Assembly: GCF_004379255.2 (NCBI RefSeq)
Contig: NC_056034.1
Location: forward strand, 32,243,262-32,307,261
Length of the DNA stretch: 64,000 nucleotides
From: Salvia splendens
Lineage: Eukaryota > Streptophyta > Magnoliopsida > Lamiales > Lamiaceae
Direction of reading: 5' to 3'
Positions 36,339-49,077 of this stretch are shown one piece after another. The first letter of the stretch is position 1, and each line of letters starts with the position of its first letter. A program made the position numbers and the translations under genes. The notes under the pieces were generated by a model. The model was not told the origin of the DNA. It saw only the letters and a list, made by a program, of their open reading frames with translations, and made no database searches.

Positions 36339-37783
36339 TGATAAGTCGTATTCTAGGCCTTGGTTACTGGTCAGTATGATGTGCATAATTGGATTATATC
36401 TGCAAAATAGTTGCTTAAGTGTGCAGGATGAGTGTTCTAGCCAGTAGGCAAAGCTTCGGATACTTCAGGTGAAAAGGGCATCAGAACGATTACATACTGA
36501 CCAGGATGCATGCAAAAAAATATGGCTCGAGATGGAGAAGAAGGATAGTTGGGGCTGGTCAACCGCAATTAAGGGCAGAGAAGTCATTTCACAATGAGGT
36601 TTTACCCTAAAATCAAGGGCAAGCCTCCCTATAAAAGGAAGCCACTTGGAGAGATAAAAAGAATCATCATCATCCACTCTTAGGTAGAAATCTCTCGGGA
36701 GTTCAGTTCTTCAGTCTAGTCCAGTCCAGTCCAGAGTCTCATTCCTCGCCATAGCCATGATCACCTGAGTTCCAAAAACCTCCGGAGTTCCAGACGTTCT
36801 CTTTCCAGTCAGCACGATCGTAGTTAGCAGTTCCATCGCCCGGAGTGGCAAAAATAATCTTTATTTGCTTTCTAGTTAATCTTGTTTGTTTTCTCTACGT
36901 TGGATCTTTCGTATTTCCAGTATTTTGCTTATTTTGAAGTCTAGGTTGTGATCCAACGTTTTCTAAATGCTATGAAGTTGTTTCGTTTCGGTTGTATCGT
37001 TGTTCTTTCTTCTTTCTGCCTAGTTAGCGTAGATCTAGCATTTTCGGTTGTCTCTAGTGTTAAATCGCATATTTCAGTTTAGTAGTTAATTTCTCTAAGT
37101 TAGCTGGTTGTTTACTGTTTGATCGCGTTTGAAGATTGTTACATGCGAAGCTCAGTTTACGTGATTCTTACCACCTTGCATGTTGGCCGGTAGGCGAAGT
37201 TTCATTTTCAGTGTTTGAGTTAGAGTTGGAATTTTGGTAGTAGATCTGTGTTCTGAAGCTGTTAATCTGTGTTTTCATGGCGTTGAATCTGGTTGGTGAT
37301 CTGATTATTTTCATGTTGAAGAAGATGACATCTCCATCAAGTTTTGGCCTGTACCCTACAGATCTGTCAGCCCAGTCACCATAACTACCACTTATTCTCT
37401 GACCTTCAGTTTAGTCTTTTATAGAAACCCAGTACTTTTCACATATTTTTTCTGTTACACCCCATAAACCAATTTCCACGTACGCAACCACATGTCGACC
37501 ATCCTTCACCCGTCCTAGTCAGTAGAGTACCATCTTAATTTCTCGTCTAGGTAGAAACTTAACCCAAGCGTGGTAGCTAACCAAACCTTCCAGAATATCA
37601 CCACAATCACTCCAAATCATCACCATCTCTGTGGGATTCGACCCCTACCTTCACTATACTACCCAACAGAAGAGGGTTGCGGAATTATTGATACCAGGTT
37701 CAGGATTAGCCGGGGCTTGTTTTATCCTGATCAGTAGGATACACCTGGGCTTGAACGACACCTGATGCAAACCTGCTCTTTCA
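36339..37783 (+). repeat. Athila-B 5' LTR
   Basis: 1445 bp; TATA box TATAAAA at 36630-36636. Compared with its 3' partner it has extra copies of an AGTCC unit near 36720 and lacks about 50 bp near 37348. I count about 25 substitutions outside the first 170 bp (about 2%). Confidence 0.92.
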
Positions 37784-37785
37784 AA

Positions 37786-37803
37786 TGGCGCCGTTGCCGG
37801 GGA
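37786..37803 (+). other. Athila-B primer-binding site
   Basis: TGGCGCCGTTGCCGGGGA, identical to that of Athila-A and two bases from the LTR. Confidence 0.88.
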
Positions 37804-37889
37804 TGAATGCCGTTATTAACTGTTATTGTGAGTGATACTTTGGCGTATATACTGTGCATAATTTTTCTCTTTTCCTTTCGTTTCAGTTT

Positions 37890-40800
37890 ATGAGCAGCAG
37901 CTCGACTCCTGACCATCGGGGACCGAAGATACTCTAGCGAGGGACTATACTCGTGGCCACTCGTTCTGGCCTGTCAACAACTTTGTCTGACTTAGGTTCG
38001 AGTAGTGACGAGGAGCAATACACCATAGAAGGACCAATATTGGAAGAGATACCAAGGATAGAGGGAAACCCGAGAAGGATGGCCGCTCAAGGAGAAGAAG
38101 ATCCTGAGATCGGGACGCTGAACGCACATACCGAGGGAGAACCACCTAATGCCATAGTTGTGACCCTAGGGCAAACTGCCTGTGATGTGAAGCCTCATGT
38201 GATCGCAATTCTGCCTACATACTGCGGGAAGAGTTACGAGGGTCGTATGAGTTCCTTCATGAGTTTGGTAAAATTTGTAGGGCACAGAGAAGGCCAGCAG
38301 GAGCGACTGAGGATGATTATAGACAGAAGGCCTTGCCGTTCGTACTGAAAGGGGAGGCTAACACCTGGTTCATGCGCCTGCCCCCCGACTCCATTGAGAG
38401 TTGGGTTGATTTCAAGTCAGTATTCCTAGGCGAGTTTTTCCCGTCATCCAAGACAAGCGCGCTGAAAAGGGAAATAACTAGTGCGAAGCAAGGGTACGAT
38501 GAACCTTCGAGCGATTATTGGGCGAGGTATATGGGCCTTTTAGATGCATGTCCCAATCATCGCATGGCGGACATTGAGATACATCATACCTTCTATGAGG
38601 GGATGAACATAACAACCAAGGACCTGGCCAATTCGTCGTCGGGAGGAAGCTTCACGCAGCTACGGGTCAGCGAAGCGAAGAGGGTCCTAAGGAAACTACT
38701 GAGTGCGAAGAAGGAGTATGACCATTCAAGGGATGGATACAACCGAGAAAGGGTTGCAAGTGCCTCGTCTACTGACCAGGAGCAGAAGCTTGAACAGAAG
38801 ATGGATTTGAAGATGGATGAGTTGAAGAAGTCACTCCTGAGCGCAATCGAGAAGAATACACCGCCGACTTCCCCAGTTGGGAACTACAAGGGTGCAGAAC
38901 AGGGAAACCAAGAACCGAGCTATGATCAACCAAACGACTCGGTCAGTATGGAGCAGGCTAATGCTGCCGGGTATTTTAACTCAAATGGGTATTGGATCCA
39001 GGGGAGACAACGGGACGCACCATGGAGGGATCACCCAAATTTTCGATGGGGAGATGAGAACCAAAATCAAAACCAAGGTCAAGGTCAAGGTCAGAACCAA
39101 TATAACCCCCACTCGAACCAAAACCCCAACCGTCGGCCAGCAAACCCGGACCACCAGTTCAACTGGTCAGGAAGGAACCAACAATCCCAAAACCAAAACC
39201 CACAACACCAAAACCCAAACCCTGTCTACATACCACCCCACCAGAGAAACTTCCAAAATTACCAAAATCAGCCAAATCAAGCACCCCAACACCATCAGAA
39301 CCAAAATCATTTCCAAAACCAGAACCAGAACCAATATCACCAAGACCAGTATAACCCTCCTGGCCAGTATAACCAATACCCACCTAACCAGAACCAGCAA
39401 AACTTCCAAAATTTCCAGCCCAACCAAAGTTCCCAGTATAACCAACACCAAGGTCCAAATCAGTCACAATATTCTAACAGGACCAGACGATCCATGGAGG
39501 ACATGATGGGAGAATTGCTCGCGTCGCAGCAAGGTATCAAGGGCGAGTTGCTATCCCACAACGAAGTAGTGCAGGGGATGCAAAATGCCCAGAAGGAACA
39601 TAAAGCGAACATGGATATGATGAATAGGCAGTTGGCCCAGCTGGCCAGTTCGGTGGGTGATTTGAAAGGAAATGCAGGGAAACTCCCGTCTACAGTCCAA
39701 ATACCCGAAAAGACGAATGTGAGTAAGGTTACATTGAGGTCAGGAACTACTTATGATGGACCTCGAACGAAACAACCAAGTGGAGAGCCGAGTGGAACGA
39801 AGATAGGGGGCGACACCATCACAGTGGAAGAGCTTAATAGATCCATACCTCGGATGCAAGACCCATTTTTCTTGGGGGAGACGCCATGTGGAGGAGGTGA
39901 ACCCGAGAACGTACTGGTCAGGAAGGAACCCCATCAAGAGGTAGAATCCAGAACGGAGGCTCAGTTCCAGAATTTGCCCAAGGAAGATTCCAAGGAGGTT
40001 GTTGAGGGACCGGTAGAGGAGAGAAAAGGGGAGAAACCATTCCCTTTCCACTTTGTTACAAAAAGAAAGAAGGAGAACCCGGTGGATTACTTGTCGATTT
40101 TTGGGAAATTGGATGTCACCATACCATTCCTCCAAGCCGTGAAGCTACCCCCTCTTGGGAAATTCATTAAGGATTTCATAGCCGGGTAAGCCCAGGAGGA
40201 TGGGAAGATCATGGTGGAAGGGATAGCGTCGGCGATTGTGCAGGAAAAACTACCACCCAAGAGAGCCGACCCAGGTATGTTCACTCTACCCATAACTGTA
40301 GGAGATGTAAAAGTCGAGCATGCAATGTGTGACCTGGGGGCATCTATAAATCTTATGCCATTGTCAATCTATAACCGATTGAAGAGAGTTAGATTGTCGA
40401 GTACTAGGGTGTTGATCCAACTGGCTGATAGGTCATGCATAAGTCCTGAGGGTGTTTTAGAGAATGTGTTGGTTAGAGTGCATGATTTTACCTACCCTGC
40501 TGACTTTTATGTGATTAAAATGAGTGAGTCCGAGGCTAAAAAATCTAGTGGCATATTATTAGGGAGACCATTTTTGAGAACGACCAAGACAATAGTAGAC
40601 ATGGCTGAGGGGACAATTTGCATTGATTTCCATGGGGAGAAATTTACTTTTGATATCAATGAGGCCATGAAGAAGCCTATTGATTCTGAAAACTTATGCT
40701 ATGTTGATGTGATTGACCCCTTAGTCCAAGATTTTCTTGAGACCGAAGTATTGCAGGAGAAACTTCAAGCTTTAGGTGTGTATGAGCAGGCTGACGTAGA

Positions 40801-43800
40801 AGCTGCTGCATGGTGCGATCTGATCAGTAGCCAAGGGTTGACTGATGAAGAAATAGAAGGAGCGATCAAGGAATTTTGCCAGAAATCAGAGTTCATTGGA
40901 GCCACAGGGGCTCAGCTACCAGCTAGTATAGAGGAATTCCCAGGGGGAGAATTAGAAAAAGAAGGAGAAGCTGAAAGAAACCCTCTACCCGAAGACACAC
41001 TTCCACCCCAAGTCGAGGTGAAGAAACTGCCATAAAATCTGAAGTATGCTTTCCTCGGAGAGAAGAACTCATATCCAGTGATCATCAGCAGCAGCCTTAC
41101 AAAGGAACAAGAGGCGAGGCTACTGACTGTGCTGAGCAGGAACAAGAAAGTGATTGGATTGGTGGGGATAAGCCCCGACGTCTGCATGCACCATGTTAGG
41201 CTGGAGGAAGGAGCAAAAGCGCATCGAGATGCTCAAAGGAAGGTAAACCCTAACATGCGAGAAGAAATATTGAAGGAAATCTTGAAATTGTTGTCGCTAG
41301 GGATTATCTATTCAGTGCCGGACAGTGAGTGGGTCAGCCCAATCCACATGGTTCCAAAGAAGTCAGGAATCCAAGTCATTCAAAATGAGAGGAGTGAGCT
41401 GATCCCAACGAGGCTAGTCACGGGTTGGCGAATGTGCATCGATTACCGAAAGCTGAACAATGCAACGAGGAAGGACCATTTCCCTTTGCCTTTCATCGAC
41501 CAAATGTTGGAGAGACTAGCTGGTAAGAAGTACTTTTGCTTTTTGGATGGATACAACGGATATTTCCAAATTTACGTGGATCCTGAGGACCAGGACAAGA
41601 CTACATTCACTTGCCCATTCGGAACCTATGCATACAGACGCATGCCTTTCGGCCTATGCAACGCTCCAGGTACGTTTCAAAGATGTATGATGAGCATATT
41701 ATCCGATCTAATTGAGGACTGTTTAGAGATATTTATGGATGACTTTACGGTCTACGGAGATTCTTTCGACTCATGCCTTCATCACTTAGACATAGTTCTC
41801 GAAAGGTGTCAAGCAAAGAGTTTGGCTTTGAACTTTGAGAAGTGTCATTTTATGGTCACCGATGGGATTGTTCTAGGACACGTGGTCTCAGAGAGAGGAA
41901 TCCAGGTGGATCGAGCCAAGGTGGACGTTATATCCAAATTGCCATTTCCTACTGATCAGAAGGGGATAAGGGGCTTTCTGGGGCACGCCGGATTTTATCG
42001 AAGATTTATCAAGGATTTCTCCAAGATCGCCCAACCCCTTACCCGACTTCTTCAGAATGAAGTGGAGTTCGTTTTTGATGAGCAATGCAAGGCTGCTTTC
42101 AACCTTCTCAAGGAAAAGCTGATATCCGCACCTATCATACGGGCTCCTGACTGGGACTATCCTTTCGAAGTAATGTGTGATGCCAGCGACTATGCAGTGG
42201 GAGCCGTACTGGGTCAGAAGATCGATGGGAAGAGGTACATAATTTTTTATGCATCTAAGACTCTGAATCAAGCCCAGCGGAATTACGATACCACTGAAAA
42301 GGAGATGCTGGCAGTGGTGTATTCTTTCGAGAAGTTCCGGCCATACTTGTTGGGATCCAAGGTCATTTTATATACTGACCATGCAGCGATTAAGTATCTG
42401 ATTGCCAAGAAAGAATCCAAACCCCGTTTGATCTGATGGGTACTCTTGTTACAAGAATTTGATTGAGAAGTGGAAGATAAGAAAGGAGTCGAGAACAAGT
42501 TGGCGGATCATTTGAGTAGAATAGTGCAAGATGGAAACAGCGAAGAGGTGCACGACAAGTTTCCAGAGGAGCATTTATGTGAGGTGATTTTTGAGGTCAG
42601 GAAAATTGACTGGGAAGAAGTGATGAAGCTTACTGGCCAGTACGATACAGCAAGAGGGAAAGAAAAGGTAGGGCAAGAACCATGGTATGCAGACCTAGCC
42701 AACTACCTAGTGACTGGAGAGCTTCCAGAAGTGTCGAGTATTACCAAGGCCCAATGAATGAAGATTAAGAGTGAAGCAAAATACTACTTTTGGGACGACC
42801 CCTACCTGTGGAGAGTGGGATCCGATCAAGTGATAAGGAGGTGCAATCCTGACTGGGAGCAGCGGGATGTCTTGATCCATTGCCATTCGTTAGCGTGTGG
42901 AGGACATTTTGGGTCCAAGAAGACGACAAGGAAGATTCTGGATAGCGGTTTTTATTGGCCAACCCTCAACAAGGATGCATACGAATTCTGCAGAAGCTGT
43001 GAATGTTGTCAACTAACCGGAGGAATATCTGCCCGGGATGAAATGCCGCAGGTACCCATCATCGTTTGTGAGCTGTTCGACATATGGGGAATGGATTTCA
43101 TGGGGCCTTTTCCTTCATCCTATGGCAATCTGTATATCCTAGTCGCGGTGGATTACGTTTCCAAATGGGTAGAAGCAAAGGCCACGAGCACGTGTGAAGC
43201 AAAGGAGGTGGCCAAGTTCTTAAAGAGTCAGATCTTCAGCCGGTTTGGAGTTCCGAGGGCGATCATATCTGATCAAGGTACACACTTTTGTAACCGTACA
43301 ATTGAAGCTGTAATGAAAAAGTACGGTGTGCACCATAGACTTTCGAGCCCCTATCATCAGCAAGATAATGGTCAAGCGGAGATTTCTAACCGAGAGATAA
43401 AGAAGATTCTAGAGAAGACTCCTTCTAGGAAGGATTGGAGTGTGAGGTTAGAGGATGCTCTATGGGCCTATCGTACAGTCTACAAGAACCCCATAGGAAT
43501 GTCCCCGTACCAGATCATTTTTGGGAAGATGTGCCATTTACCGGTTGGAATTGAACACCGGGCATACTGGGCAGTACAGAAAGTGAATATGGATACTACA
43601 ACCTGTGAAGAGGAAAGGAGCGAACCAAATTGTGGCACGACAGGAATCTGAGGACCAAGTATCTCCATGTTGGGCAGAGAGTACTACTTTTCTAGTCAAG
43701 ACTGAAGCTCATGCCTGGGAAACTCAAGTCGAAATGGACGGGGCCTTATGTCATCACCTCACTCCGTTCCAATGGAGCAGTAGAAATTTTAGGGAGTCCT

Positions 43801-43917
43801 TCTAACTCTGAACCTTTTGTTGTGAATGGGCATAGACTAAAAGTATTTAGGGAGAATAGTGAGGTGGGTGTAGTGGATGAGATTCCACTACAACCACATA
43901 CTTTAGCCGCATACTGA
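37890..43917 (+). pseudogene. Athila-B gag-pol, degenerate
   Basis: An ATG at 37890 is followed by a stop at 37935. The frame at 37953-38348 shifts by a single-base loss near 38250, after which one frame (38333-43651) carries almost everything with stops at 40187, 41033, 42434, 42464 and 42755. In order: gag with a Q/N-rich tract (39055-39475) and a conserved MEDMMGELLASQQGIKGEL segment; retropepsin (CDLGASINLMPLSIYNRL, 40330-40380); RT with intact FMDD (aspartates at 41738 and 41741); RNase H ([15 protein letters not shown]); integrase HHCC and the D-D-E core ([22 protein letters not shown]). A 67-bp deletion near 43616 shifts the frame into the C-terminal tail (43711-43917). The active-site residues survive although the frame does not. 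Confidence 0.92.
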
Positions 43918-44464
43918 CCCAGTAGGATAGGAATTTGGAATTCCACTGGGCCAATTCTTTTGAAAGTCTACATATACTGGCCAAGTAGAGTTCCAAATTG
44001 CCTAAGAGAAATGTAAATATTGTAAATACATAGTTAATTTTCGTTTGCAAAATAAATTTTAGAAAATCCAAAAATATTTTCGGGCCTTAATTATTTTGGA
44101 GTATGCATTGACCACAAGATTACTTATCTGGTGCAACTTCAATTTTATTTAAGTGCCTATTTCAACTATTTTCCGTATTAGGTAAGAATAGGAGGAAATT
44201 TGAATTATGGCTGTTGCAGCTTTGCAGGGTGAGGCAGCAAAAGGATGGGCATTGTCCAATCAGAAGGCAGCCCGCCCAACCGTCTCCGACACGTGATAAG
44301 GGCGACCTGGAACCGCCAAGTGCCGGTTAAATTGACCTACAACCGCACTCTCCCTCCCAAATAACCATACCGTCTCACCCATTCTCCCTCACAAACCCTC
44401 ATTTCCATTTTCTCTCTTCCAAATTTCCCTTCCATCTCCACCAACAGATCACCACTTTGAAACC
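43918..44464 (+). other. Athila-B spacer between pol and env-like ORF
   Basis: Non-coding; the same spacer is at 54378-54942 in Athila-A. It has GGGCCTTAATTATTTTGGAG and pyrimidine-rich stretches before the env-like ATG, compatible with an acceptor for a spliced or internally started transcript, but I cannot show one. Confidence 0.5.
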
Positions 44465-45825
44465 ATGGGAAAGAAGGCGTTTGCAACCAAAATTAAACCC
44501 CCTTCAACCCGCCGAGAAGAACCACCACCGAACCCACAACCATCAGAGCCGGCTCCGCAAGCACCAGCGATGGTCTCTTTAGACGCAATGGCAGAGTTTC
44601 TTAGGCTGCAAGATCTGACCAGAAATTGGGCGGCGTAATTGGCAAATTTCAGCCGAATCGGAGGACAGAGGAGCGTCATCGGAGCGGGCCCGGCAGTAAC
44701 CGCATCAGAGACAAGCGCGCAGCCTACGACACAACCTCCATCTACCATGCCGACTTCCCCAACGACTCCACAAGAAGAGGAATCTCCCACTGAAGCAACA
44801 CCGTCAGAACCCTCGGAACCCTCTCCGAACCACCGAGAGGCAGAGCCCATGGATGTTAACCCTATTGCGGCCTATTATGATTCTGATCCACAAGAAGAGG
44901 GAGGAAGTGCAGCTAAGGAGACGCCGGTCACAGAAACCGTCCATCATGAAGTGGCTAGGGGAGAAATAGATCTGAATGAGACGGCCAAGAAGTAGGGCAT
45001 GATGACGGATGACGAATTTTAGGCGATTATGGATGGAATGAACCAAAGAGCAGAAAGCACTGCCTCGATGGCCGAGGATTTGAACCTCACTTCGAGGGCA
45101 GTAGGAGAGAGCGAAGAGACATGGGTAGTACGTGTACCAGAAGGCCCAGCCTACTAGCCTGGAGACCGAGCAGACGAAAGCCAAGCTAGGGACGATGAGA
45201 TGCAAGTAGAGGATGAAGAGCCAGTAACAGAAATCTAAGAACCAGCACCAGCGGCGCCTCCTATCTTGAAACCGAAAATAGTCAAGAGGTAGTTGATTTT
45301 GAAGAGCGGTCCAGCGGCAGAGCGGCAGAAACCAACATGGGTGTCTCAGAGATGCCTGGGTAAATGGGCAGCAAGTAAAGCCAAGGCAAACACGACAGAT
45401 AATCCGGTGGAAATTGTAAGCGAAGAGGAAAAGGACACTCCCAAAAAGTCTGGAGATGAGCCTATACATGCTACTGGCTTAGAAGATACAGCGGTTTCTC
45501 TAGCACAGAGCGAGCAAGGTGAAGAAACTAAAAGGGTGGCTGAGGGTCTGGACCTCGCACCCGAGTCAGTAGGGCCTGATGGATCTGACAAAATCGATGC
45601 TCGTGTCCACGGAGAGACCACTTCTACTGCCCAAGATGAGCCTCTACTTCAAGCGAAGGAGGAAGCCAGATACCAACAAGCCAGACAGAGGAAGGAATGG
45701 CCGAGGTGCCGGCGGATGCCGAGGAGCCGGTGAAGTCTGATGAGAACCAGTCTGGAACTGAGAAGGAACAACCGGAGGAACCACCTGCACCACCTGCGCC
45801 GCGAAGGAGCAGACGACACCAATAG
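44465..45825 (+). pseudogene. Athila-B env-like ORF remnant, conserved domain deleted
   Basis: Starts MGKKAFATKIKPPSTRREEP, homologous to 54943 onward in Athila-A. It has stops at 44636, near 44993, 45022, 45155 (CAG in Athila-A), 45234 and 45290 (CAG in Athila-A). Near 45697 the sequence jumps from the Arg/Lys-rich region straight to the C-terminal CCGAGGTGCCGGCGG segment; about 1.4 kb matching Athila-A 56240-57648, the whole ATHILA ORF1-like domain, is missing. Confidence 0.85.
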
Positions 45826-47621
45826 ACCCCCCATGACGAGTTAGTTTTCTTTTTAGTTTTTAGTTTTTAGTTTTTCGTATTTTAATTGTGTTTTGCTTTG
45901 TTTAGGTAGTATAATTTGTGTATGTGCGCAACCCCCATTCATAACACTTAGCCTATTCTATAGTCTAAGTGTGAGAAGTAAAGGGTTTGTTTCTGTAACG
46001 CATGTTCTGTTGTTTTTATGCTTTCGTAAGCATGTTGGCTCACACTTAGCCCATTGCATGGTCTAAGTGTAAGAAGTTTATGAATATATGTGTTTTGTAA
46101 TTGTTGGTTTCTGTTTAGGTTTTACATTCTCCCACTTAGCCTATTCTATAGTCTAAGTGTGAGAAGTTTTCAGTTTTAGTATGTCGTTGTGCTTGTTTTG
46201 TCTGTGTGTCAACATACTGGCCATTACCTTTTCCACTTCACAGCCTTATCTGAGGGCAGACACTTGTGAAGTGGGAGGGGGGACGCAATGGCCTGTATGA
46301 TGTATGTGTATATGTGTGGTTTGTGTTTATGCTTGTGTTAGTGTCTTGTTAGGTCTAGTTTTTGTGTGTTCATTGAGCTTAAAACTCAATTGTCCTGAGC
46401 TGACGGTGAGGGGAATTGAGGGAGATACGACATGCTGGAAAACAGAAACCACCCTCCTTAGTACCTCCTAGCCAGGATAGATGATGCGAGTATGAAAGAA
46501 AAGCCCATCCTCAGAGCCAAACACGAAAGCCCTCTTAAAATGTGAGTTATAAGCCTTAAGTGGAACCACTTTCCACAAATCCAGAAAAGAAAAGAGTGGG
46601 TGCCACAATTTGCCTAGGGCGAAGTGACCACAGGTAGCAAATACTGAAGGCAGTAGGAACCCCCCCCAAAAAAAACCACCTTTAGAACCCCTTTTCCTAA
46701 CTTTTTTTACCCAGATATACACCCCTAGCCACTGGGACTGTGTGCGTGCAAGGCATAAGACGAGTAAAGCTCACTGGCCAGAAAGGTGTACAAGAAAGCA
46801 GAATCCAACTGGGCAAGAGGGATTGAAGGCTCAAGGAAGAAAATCGACCAGGGAGTCATCCCAGGTCCAAAAAAAGAAGGAATAAGGGCGGCAAAGCCAC
46901 AAGGGAAAAAGAAAAAGAAGAATATGAAGAAGAATGGTCAGAAAAACTTGACCACAAAAAAAAGAATGAGAAGGAATAAGGGTGGCGAAGCCACAAGAAG
47001 CTACTGACCAGTTGGAGATCAAAGACAGAAGCGCCATCCAAGAGAAGCAACAACCAAGAGCCCAAATGCACACAGTTCCCCCACATCAAATAAAGTAGAA
47101 GTTTTTGAACCTTAGAGCCTTAGGAACATCTACCCAAAACACTACAAACCAATAGCCCCGTTACAAGCCTTTAAGCCCTTCAGTAGCTGAACGTGAAATC
47201 TAAGTCCGAAGCAATTGTGGTTGAGCACTATGAGAGAATGCAGACCTAACATTCCCGGTGAAGGTATGAGTGACTGAGTGAACCTAGTGTTTTGCCGAGA
47301 GTTTGGGCGATCTTGACGAACGGATATACTGACTGGAAAGAAAGGGAGGGAGAAGTTCAAGGCTGTCTAAGGCCGGATTGCACCTGATCCCGAGGGGAGG
47401 GATGGTTGAAAATATAGCCCAATCTTTGTGTTTAGTCCTTCTGTGTTCGTTTATGTGTTTTCTCTTCTGTGCTTGTTTTTGTGTTTTTTTTCTTTCCGTT
47501 GTAGTCTAGGGTCTAGTTTAGGATTGAGTCGGTCTGGGGAGTAACCAGGCTAGAATTCGACTTATTTCTTTTTGTTTGTTCTTCACGCTTGAGGACAAGC
47601 ATGTGGTAAGTGTGAGCAGTT
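45826..47621 (+). other. Athila-B long 3' non-coding region with hairpin repeats
   Basis: About 1.8 kb before the 3' LTR without a credible frame. It contains three 27-29-nt hairpins (45944-45972, 46042-46070, 46133-46159) and two copies of a unit ending in a GTGGC-loop-GCCAC hairpin (46888-46900 and 46982-46994). The end before the LTR, GTGGTAAGTGTGAGCAGTT, is a poor polypurine tract. Confidence 0.75.
45944..46159 (+). repeat. Triple hairpin array in Athila-B
   Basis: Each unit has the form (A)CACTTAG-C-4 nt-3-nt loop-4 nt-T-CTAAGTG(T). The inner 4-bp stem is CTAT/ATAG in units 1 and 3 but CCAT/ATGG in unit 2, so both strands of the stem changed together. Units begin about 98 and 91 bp apart. 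Confidence 0.85.
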
Positions 47622-49077
47622 TGATAAGTCGTATTCTAGGTCTTGGTTACTGGTCAGTATGATGTGCATAATTGGATTATATCTGCAAAACAGTTGCTTA
47701 AGTGTGCAGGATGAGTGTTCTAGCTAGTAGGCAAAGCTTCAGATACTACAGGTGAAAAGGACGTCAGAACGATTACATACTGACCAGGATGCATGCAAAA
47801 AAATATGGCTCGAGATGGAGAAGAAGGATAGCTGGGGCTGGTCAACCGCAATTAAGGGCAGAGAAGTCATTTTGCAATGAGGTTTTACCCTAAAATCAAG
47901 GGCAAGCCTCCCTATAAAAGGAAGCCACTTGGAGTTATAAAAAGAATCATCATCATCTACTCTTAGGTAGAAATCTCTCGGGAGTTCAGTTCTTCAGTCC
48001 AGTCCAGAGTCTCATTCCTCGCCATAGCCATGATCACCTGAGTTCCACAAACCTCCGGAGTTCCAGACGTTCTCTTTCCAGTCAGCACGATCGTAGTTGG
48101 CAGTTCCATCGCCCGGAGTGGCTAAAACAATCTTTATTTGCTTTCTAGTTAATCTTGTTTGTTTTCTCTACGTTGGATCTTTCGCATTTCCAGTATTTTG
48201 CTTATTTTGAAGTCTTGGTTGTGATCCAAACGTTTTCTAAATGCTATGAAGTTGTTTCGTTTCGGTTGTATTGTTGTTCTTTCTTCTTTCTGCCTAGTTA
48301 GCGTAGATCTAGCATTTCGGTTGTCTCTAGTGTTAAATCGCAAATTTCAGTTTAGTAGTTAATTTCTCTAAGTTAGCTGGTTGTTTACTGTTTGATCGCG
48401 TTTGAAGATTGTTACATGCGAAGCTCAGTTTACGTGATTCTTACCACCTTGCATGTTGGCCGGTAGGCGAAGTTTCATTTTCAGTGTTTGAGTTAGAGTT
48501 GGAATTTTGGTAGTAGATCTGTGTTCTGAAGCTGTTAATCTGTGTTTTCATGGCGTTGAATCTGGTTGGTGATCTGATTATTTTCATGTTGAAGAAGATG
48601 ACATCTCCATCAAGTTTTGGGACCACTTTGCTTTTTAGTTGCTTTTTACTTTTGCCCTTCACTTTTTAGCTTGTACCCTACAGATCTGTCAACCCAGTCA
48701 CCATAACTACCACTTATTCTCTGACCTTCAGTTTAGTCTTTTATAGAAACCCAGTACTTTTCACATATTTTTTCTGTTACACCCCATAAACCAATTTCCA
48801 CGTACGCAACCACATGTCGAGTACCATCTTAATTTCTCGTCTAGGTAGAAACTCAACCCAAGCATGGTAGCTAACCAAACCTTCCAGAATATCACCACAA
48901 TCACTCCAAATCGTCACCATCTCTGTGGGATTCGACCCCTACCTTCACTATACTACCCAGTAGAAGAGGGTTGAGAAATTATTGATACCAGGTTCAGGAT
49001 TAGCTGGGGCTTGTTTTATCCTGATCAGTAGGATACACCTGGGCTTGAACGACACCTGACGCAAACCTGCTCTTTCA
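47622..49077 (+). repeat. Athila-B 3' LTR
   Basis: 1456 bp; TATA box TATAAAA at 47913-47919. It carries a 26-bp deletion (near 48818, between short GA/GTA repeats) and keeps a 50-bp block lost from the 5' LTR. Its first 170 bp match the Athila-A 3' LTR almost perfectly. Confidence 0.92.

Larger units (their letters stand above)
36339..49077 (+). mobile_element. Athila-B: same-family element inserted in the Athila-A gag
   Basis: 12,739 bp with LTRs 36339-37783 and 47622-49077, primer site 37786, gag-pol 37890-43917, a decayed env-like region 44465-45825 and a long 3' non-coding region. AGGAA duplications flank it. It is closely related to Athila-A throughout, but has a distinct LTR subtype after the first 170 bp (for example TATGGCTCGAG where Athila-A has AGGTTCGAG). 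Confidence 0.93.

Noticed and set aside
44804..45469. 221-codon minus-strand frame in Athila-B
   Set aside because: It is the antisense of the env-like region, whose sense strand matches the long open frame in Athila-A.
46831..47073. Minus-strand frames rich in Phe and Leu (also 58603-59096)
   Set aside because: They are antisense reads of A/G-rich tandem repeats in the Athila 3' non-coding region, so the hydrophobic composition is an artefact.
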